Both the position numbers and the translations under genes were made by a program. DNA of 64,000 nt from Paenarthrobacter nicotinovorans (lineage in GTDB: Bacteria > Actinomycetota > Actinomycetes > Actinomycetales > Micrococcaceae): assembly GCF_007670255.1 (NCBI RefSeq), contig NZ_SZVS01000004.1, forward strand, positions 186,001 through 250,000, written 5' to 3'. The notes under the pieces are model-generated. The model was not told the DNA's origin. It was given only the letters and a program-made list of their open reading frames with translations, and did not search any database. How positions within the stretch are numbered: position 1 is the stretch's first letter; each line of letters begins with the position of its first letter. Positions 59,639-64,000 of this stretch are shown one piece after another.

Positions 59639-60004
59639 CTACCGCAGCAGGCGCCCGATGGCATCGGTGGCCTCCTTGACTTTGGCGTCGATGTGTTCGG
59701 CGCGGGTTTGGGGGTCGGGCTCGGAGGCAGCACCCACGACGCAATGGCCAATGTGCTCCTCAACGAGTCCCAGGCTCACGGCGTGGAGGGCCTTGGTGGC
59801 TGCCGCGACCTGCGTGAGGATGTCGATGCAGTATTTGTCTTCCTCCACCATGCGGGCAATGCCGCGAACCTGCCCTTCAATGCGTTTGAGCCGCTTGAGG
59901 TACGCGTCCTTGTTGCTGGTGTACCCATGGGATGCAGAGGGCTCCAGGTCCACCTCGATGACTGGTGCATCCTGATGGCTCATGCTCAGGTCTGGCGTGT
60001 TCAT
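59639..60004 (-). CDS. csoR: Copper-sensing repressor, CsoR family
   Basis: A 121-residue four-helix repressor. The Cu(I) ligands Cys59, His84 and Cys88 match the CsoR trio, in 'DKYCIDILTQ' and 'EEHIGHC'. Copper binding would release it from DNA. Two operator-like palindromes lie just upstream (60015-60057). It is first in the csoR-copZ-copA operon. Confidence 0.95.
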   Translation of the reverse strand: MNTPDLSMSHQDAPVIEVDLEPSASHGYTSNKDAYLKRLKRIEGQVRGIARMVEEDKYCIDILTQVAAATKALHAVSLGLVEEHIGHCVVGAASEPDPQTRAEHIDAKVKEATDAIGRLLR

Positions 60005-60014
60005 GGCCCCAAGT

Positions 60015-60057
60015 TATACCCCAAGGGGGTATGAAGTCAAGTACCCCCAGGGGGTAT
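60015..60057. promoter_or_regulatory. Tandem CsoR-type operators
   Basis: ATACCCCAAGGGGGTAT (60016-60032) and TACCCCCAGGGGGTA (60042-60056) are palindromes of the C-run/G-run type bound by CsoR. They lie directly before csoR. Confidence 0.85.
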
Positions 60058-60067
60058 CCACAGCATG

Positions 60068-60083
60068 ACTTGGTATAGACCAA
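60068..60083. promoter_or_regulatory. DasR-like box
   Basis: CTTGGTATAGACCAAA matches the core of the DasR operator (TGGTCTAGACCA) except at one position (60071-60082). It lies about 145 bases before the chito-oligosaccharide importer, so GlcNAc-type control is likely. Confidence 0.65.
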
Positions 60084-60088
60084 AACAG

Positions 60089-60120
60089 CAAGAAATCGGA
60101 TTCTTGTTTTGCAATGCAAA
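60089..60120. promoter_or_regulatory. Two further palindromes before the importer operon
   Basis: CAAGAA and TTCTTG (60089-60106) flank six bases. TTTGCAATGCAAA (60108-60120) is a palindrome apart from its centre. Both may be regulator sites for the importer, or part of its promoter. Confidence 0.4.
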
Positions 60121-60227
60121 CCTTTGGGCAAATGTGCTTTCGCCCACACCTCCGCGTTCATAGTGTTTGGTCACATAGCCGCGGAGGGGGAATCCCGCGG
60201 AATCCAACTTTTCTCCATGGAGGACAC

Positions 60228-61520
60228 TTGAAACTCGCGCGCTCCGCCGCGGCAATTGCCATCGCAGCGCTCGCATTGACCGCCTGCGCTCCACCAACCT
60301 CGAACAACGCAGCCGCCAGCTCTGACGAGCAGACGGGAACTGTCCGCGTATGGCTTTTCTCCGAGGTCAACCAGGACCCCAAGTCCGCAGTGGTCAAGGA
60401 AGCTGTTACTGAATTCGAGGCGGCACACAGTGGTGCCAAGATCGATGTCCAGTACATCCCGGTAGACAGCCGGGCAGAACGGTTCAAGGCAGCGTTCAAC
60501 GATCCTTCCAGCGCGCCGGATGTGGCCGAGTTCGGCAACACGGACCTTGCGAGCTACGTAGCATCAGGCGGTCTGGCCGATGTTACCGGGGACATCAATT
60601 CCTGGGATGAAGCCAAGGACCTGGACCAGAAGATCCTGGCCACCACTGAAATCGACGGCAAGAACTACGGTGTGCCGTGGTTCGTGGGAGTTCGCGCCCT
60701 CTACTACCGCACTGATCTCCTGCAGCAGCTCGGGCTCGAGGTCCCCAAGACCCTGGACGAGGTGGAAACGGTTGCCCGCGCTGTCCGTGCAGCCAACCCG
60801 GACATGCTGGGCATCTCCGTGGGCGGCGCTGCACAGTTCTCCGCCATGCCGTATCTGTGGGCCAACGGCGGGGAAATCGCCACAAAGGAAGGCGACAAGT
60901 TCGTTTCCGGCCTCGACTCCACCCAGTCCCGTGAAGGCGTGGCAGCCTACGCCCGTCTCCTCAAGGACGATATTTGCCCCGCCCAGACCTGCGCGGAATT
61001 CGGTGGAAACGCCAGTGTCCAGCAGTTCATCGCAGGCAAGTCGGCCATGACCATCGGCGGCGACTTCAACTACAAGGCCGTTGCTGCCAGTGCCATCAAG
61101 GACAAGTTCGCGGTCGTCCCGGTTCCGGGCAAGACTGCAGGTTCCATTGCGCCCGCATTCGCCGGAGGCAACAACCTCGGCGTCTTCAACAGCAGCGAAC
61201 GCCGTACCCTCGCAGCGGACTTCGTGAAGCTGCTGGCCAGCAAGAAGTACCAGCAGAAGATGTTCGACTCCATGGGCAACCTCCCCACGTTCAGTGATGT
61301 CCAGAAGTCGGTGGCGGAAAACAACAAGCAGGTTGAGCCCTTCATCAACACATTGGGCGCCGGCACCAAGTTCGTCCCGGTCACCGAAAACTGGTCCACC
61401 ATCGATGCCCAGGGCGTCTTCACGGGCATGTACCAGAAGGTGGTCACGGGCAAGGCCGATGTGAACGCGGCAACCACCGAGGCCGCTGCCGCCATGAACG
61501 CCGCGTTCGGGTCCAAGTAA
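60228..61520 (+). CDS. Sugar-binding lipoprotein of a chito-oligosaccharide-type ABC importer
   Basis: A 430-residue solute-binding protein with lipobox 'LTAC' (Cys20). The binding fold has 'GTVRVWLFSEVNQDPKSAVV', 'APDVAEFGNTDLASYVASGG' and 'YGVPWFVGVRALYYRTDL', which fit the NgcE/chitobiose-type group. The start is TTG at 60228 after GGAGG; a longer reading from 60114 runs over the promoter. The hexosaminidase gene in the same operon and the DasR-like box upstream point to N-acetylglucosamine oligosaccharides. Confidence 0.9.
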   Translation: MKLARSAAAIAIAALALTACAPPTSNNAAASSDEQTGTVRVWLFSEVNQDPKSAVVKEAVTEFEAAHSGAKIDVQYIPVDSRAERFKAAFNDPSSAPDVAEFGNTDLASYVASGGLADVTGDINSWDEAKDLDQKILATTEIDGKNYGVPWFVGVRALYYRTDLLQQLGLEVPKTLDEVETVARAVRAANPDMLGISVGGAAQFSAMPYLWANGGEIATKEGDKFVSGLDSTQSREGVAAYARLLKDDICPAQTCAEFGGNASVQQFIAGKSAMTIGGDFNYKAVAASAIKDKFAVVPVPGKTAGSIAPAFAGGNNLGVFNSSERRTLAADFVKLLASKKYQQKMFDSMGNLPTFSDVQKSVAENNKQVEPFINTLGAGTKFVPVTENWSTIDAQGVFTGMYQKVVTGKADVNAATTEAAAAMNAAFGSK

Positions 61521-61554
61521 TGCGCTGCACCCCATCACGCACCGAAGGCGCAGC

Positions 61555-62535
61555 ATGACGGCCCTCACCCCGGTTTTGCCTGAAGCGCCGCAGGGCGGCA
61601 CCCCACGCAAAGGCACGACGACGGCGGCACGCGCCTCCCGCCGTCGGGGGCGTCTGGAGCCTTGGCTCTATCTGGCACCGGCCTTCATTGTCCTGATTGC
61701 CTTGCTCGGCTACCCGATCTTCCAGCTGATCAACGTCTCCCTGTACGACTACCGCCAGGCCCAGGTTAGTGGGAAAGCACCCCTGAAATTCGTGGGATTG
61801 GAGAACTACCAGAAGCTCTTCGCCGATCCGCAGTTCTGGACCGTCCTAGGCAATACCGTGGTCTTCGCCACCGCCTGTGTGGTCTTCACGTTGCTGGTGG
61901 GCAGTTCTCTTGCAGTGCTGGCCACCAGGCTCCGACCCTGGGTCCGATCGGTGTTGTTTGTGGTTTCGCTGGGCGCCTGGGCCACGCCTGCGGTCACGGG
62001 CAGTGCCGTGTGGTTGTTCCTGTTCGAACCCACCTTGGGACTGGTCAACAAGACGCTGGTCGCCATCGGATTGACGCAGTTCCAGGGCTACTCCTGGACC
62101 TACGACAAATGGTCGGCCTTCGGGCTGGTAGCAAGCGAAGTGGTGTGGTGCTCGTTCCCGTTCGTCCTGGTCACGGTCTACGCGGGCATCCAGGCGATCC
62201 CGACAGAGGTCATCGAAGCCGCAAGGATCGACGGCGCATCCATGCCCCGCATCGCCCGCAGCATCATGTTGCCGATGCTCCGCCCAATCGTGATCGTAGT
62301 GACCATCCAGTCGATCATCTGGAACTTCAAGATCTTTTCGCAGATCTACATCATGACCAACGGTGGCGGCATCGCGGGCCAGAACCTGGTCCTCAATGTG
62401 TACGGCTACCAGCAGGCCTTCGCCGCGAGCCTGTACGGGCTTGGTTCGGCCCTTGGGGTCATCATGACTGCTTTGCTGATGGTCATTACCCTCGTTTACC
62501 TCCGCATCCTCAAGCGAACAGGAGAAGCCCTGTGA
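61555..62535 (+). CDS. ABC oligosaccharide importer permease 1
   Basis: A 326-residue permease with six membrane helices and EAA loop 'EVIEAARIDGASMPRIARSI'. It follows the binding protein by 34 bases. The next permease gene overlaps its end by four bases (GTGA). No ATPase gene is seen in the operon, as expected when a shared MsiK-type ATPase is used. Confidence 0.93.
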   Translation: MTALTPVLPEAPQGGTPRKGTTTAARASRRRGRLEPWLYLAPAFIVLIALLGYPIFQLINVSLYDYRQAQVSGKAPLKFVGLENYQKLFADPQFWTVLGNTVVFATACVVFTLLVGSSLAVLATRLRPWVRSVLFVVSLGAWATPAVTGSAVWLFLFEPTLGLVNKTLVAIGLTQFQGYSWTYDKWSAFGLVASEVVWCSFPFVLVTVYAGIQAIPTEVIEAARIDGASMPRIARSIMLPMLRPIVIVVTIQSIIWNFKIFSQIYIMTNGGGIAGQNLVLNVYGYQQAFAASLYGLGSALGVIMTALLMVITLVYLRILKRTGEAL

Positions 62536-63440
62536 CCGCCGTCGACGTTTCACCGCTTGCGCCGCAAGCAGCGGCAGAGAACCAGCAGAAGTTCCGCAAG
62601 AACGGCAAGCGCCGTTTCGGCGCCGACGTCGCGGCGATCGTCATCGCGCTGATTGTGGCCTTCCCGCTGTTCTGGATGGTGCTTTCCGCGCTGAAGCCCA
62701 AAACCGCTCTCGACGCCGGTGACGCAGCCCCGTTCACGCTGGAACCGTCGCTGGACTCGTTCGGGCGCGTCCTTGGGGTCAACAATTTTGGTCAATACTT
62801 CCTCAACAGCGTGATTGTGGCGTTGGTGGTTGTGGTGCTGTCCACGATCCTGGCGTTCCTCGCGGCTGTGGCGCTGACCCGGTACAACTTCAAGATGCGG
62901 ACCAAGCTGCTGATCATCATCCTGGTCTCGCAGATGGTGCCAGTTGAAGCCCTGACGATCCCGTTGTTCTTTCTGCTCCGCAACGCGGGCGAAGCCATTC
63001 CGCTGGTCGGCCTGAACCAGCTGGGTTCGCTGGTGCTGGTCCATGTGGGCTTCAGCATTCCGTTTGCCATCTGGATGCTGCGCGGTTTCGTGGCGGCCGT
63101 GCCGGTTGAGGTGGAGGAAGCGGCACGCCTTGATGGTGCCGGCAGCTTCCGCTTTGTCCGTTCCATCCTGTTCCCGTTGGTGGCACCGGGTGTGGTGGCG
63201 TGTTCGGTTTTTTCGTTCATCTCCACATGGAACGACTTCCTGTTCGCCAAGACCTTCATCATTTCCGCCCAGGAGAACCAGACGCTGCCCATGGCACTGC
63301 TGACGTTCTTCAAGCCCGACCAAAACGATTGGGGAGCCATCATGGCCGGCTCGGTCATCATGACCATTCCTGTGTTGATCTTCTTCGTCTCCGTCCAGCG
63401 CAAGCTTGTGTCCGGTCTGGCCGGGGCGGTGAAGGGATGA
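62532..63440 (+). CDS. ABC oligosaccharide importer permease 2
   Basis: A 302-residue permease with six membrane helices and EAA loop 'VEVEEAARLDGAGSFRFVRS'. It starts at GTG at the GTGA overlap with permease 1. A longer open frame begins at 62010 but overlaps permease 1 in another frame. It forms the channel with permease 1. Confidence 0.92.
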   Translation: MTAVDVSPLAPQAAAENQQKFRKNGKRRFGADVAAIVIALIVAFPLFWMVLSALKPKTALDAGDAAPFTLEPSLDSFGRVLGVNNFGQYFLNSVIVALVVVVLSTILAFLAAVALTRYNFKMRTKLLIIILVSQMVPVEALTIPLFFLLRNAGEAIPLVGLNQLGSLVLVHVGFSIPFAIWMLRGFVAAVPVEVEEAARLDGAGSFRFVRSILFPLVAPGVVACSVFSFISTWNDFLFAKTFIISAQENQTLPMALLTFFKPDQNDWGAIMAGSVIMTIPVLIFFVSVQRKLVSGLAGAVKG

Positions 63441-64000
63441 GCCCGCTTCACCAGTTGGTCCCGGCGCCCTGGTCCTTCTCGGCCGGGCACGGCGAGTTGA
63501 CGCTCGACGCCGGTACTACTTTGGGTGCCGACCCTGAACTGAGCGGTCCCCGCCGTTGGTTTGCCCGTTCTTTGGGCGCGGCGACGGGCTGGGATCTGAC
63601 TGCCGCAGCCAGCGACGACGCGCACATCCGCTTCCTGCTGGACCCGGACCTCGACTCCGAGGCGTACCGCTTGAAGGTGGGTGACGCCGTCGTAATTTCT
63701 GCCGGTGGACCTGCCGGCGCGTTCTACGCTGCGCAGACGCTGTTGCAGTTGCTTGGACCGAAGGCTTTCCGGCAGTCAGCGGTGGGTTCGGCGTGGTCGG
63801 TTCCGCGGGTTTCTGTGGAGGACAAGCCGCGGTTCGGCTATCGCGGGACGATGCTGGACGTCGCGCGACACTTCATGCCCAAGGACAACCTGTTGCGGTT
63901 CATCGAGGTGATGGCGATGCACAAGCTCAATGTCCTCCACCTGCACCTGACGGACGATCAGGGGTGGCGGATCCAGATCAACCGCTACCCCAAGCTGACT
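63437..64000 (+). CDS. Beta-N-acetylhexosaminidase, GH20 (3' end outside window)
   Basis: The first 188 residues are visible. The N-terminal GH20b-like domain leads into the catalytic barrel ('RFGYRGTMLDVARHFMPKDN', 'MHKLNVLHLHLTDDQGWRIQ'). The catalytic Asp-Glu pair lies beyond the window. The enzyme releases GlcNAc from the ends of chito-oligosaccharides. The ATG at 63437 overlaps the permease stop by four bases. No signal peptide is seen, so it is probably cytoplasmic and acts on imported sugars. Confidence 0.93.
   Translation, partial: MSPLHQLVPAPWSFSAGHGELTLDAGTTLGADPELSGPRRWFARSLGAATGWDLTAAASDDAHIRFLLDPDLDSEAYRLKVGDAVVISAGGPAGAFYAAQTLLQLLGPKAFRQSAVGSAWSVPRVSVEDKPRFGYRGTMLDVARHFMPKDNLLRFIEVMAMHKLNVLHLHLTDDQGWRIQINRYPKLT

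Overview
The window reads as a piece of chromosome from a high-GC Gram-positive actinobacterium, most likely of the Arthrobacter/Paenarthrobacter type (family Micrococcaceae). The evidence is the GC-rich codon use, frequent GTG and TTG starts, the rpsF-ssb-rpsR-rplI cluster with dnaB on the same strand, an AztD-type zinc protein, a WXG100 protein, CsoR/CopZ/CopA copper genes and a DasR-like operator. The genus is an inference from gene style, not from a database search. There is one tRNA gene (Leu, GAG), no rRNA, and no insertion sequence or CRISPR that I can see.

Layout. 1-4.9 kb: end of an ABC permease, a two-component system, a dioxygenase-like lipoprotein and two regulators. 5-9.2 kb: M18 aminopeptidase, amino-acid permease, DUF1345 membrane protein with a 53-residue partner, and tRNA-Leu. 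9.2-10.9 kb: TetR regulator and an SDR gene broken by a one-base frameshift. 11.4-13.2 kb: ribosomal/ssb operon. 14.8-18.2 kb: a tight five-gene minus-strand operon that I read as a circular-bacteriocin biosynthesis cluster (98-residue precursor, large membrane protein, ABC ATPase, SpoIIM-like protein, small membrane protein). 18.6-20.8 kb: a second ABC ATPase/membrane pair. 21-30 kb: assorted metabolic and envelope genes. 30.1-32.1 kb: a DnaA-box-rich region followed by dnaB.

33.5-41.7 kb is a carbohydrate catabolic locus: RpiB-type isomerase, fused DhaK-DhaL kinase, SDR and TIM-barrel isomerase on the minus strand, facing an MFS transporter, a split transketolase and a GntR regulator on the plus strand. 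The control region between them is full of GTTGAC/GTCAAC repeats. The gene set fits catabolism of a tetritol/erythrulose or of apiose. 44.9-51 kb is a polyol-type ABC uptake operon with a SorC regulator, a zinc dehydrogenase and a HAD phosphatase. It ends in a large nested hairpin. 51-57 kb holds DoxX, MATE, EamA, a CGNR regulator, WXG100 and small proteins. 57-60 kb is copper export with tandem CsoR-type operators. 60.2-64 kb is a chito-oligosaccharide-type ABC importer running into a GH20 hexosaminidase cut by the window edge, with a DasR-like box upstream.

The most interesting item is the putative circular bacteriocin operon at 14780-18210. It lies inside a 17-kb block that separates rplI from dnaB, genes that are often close neighbours.
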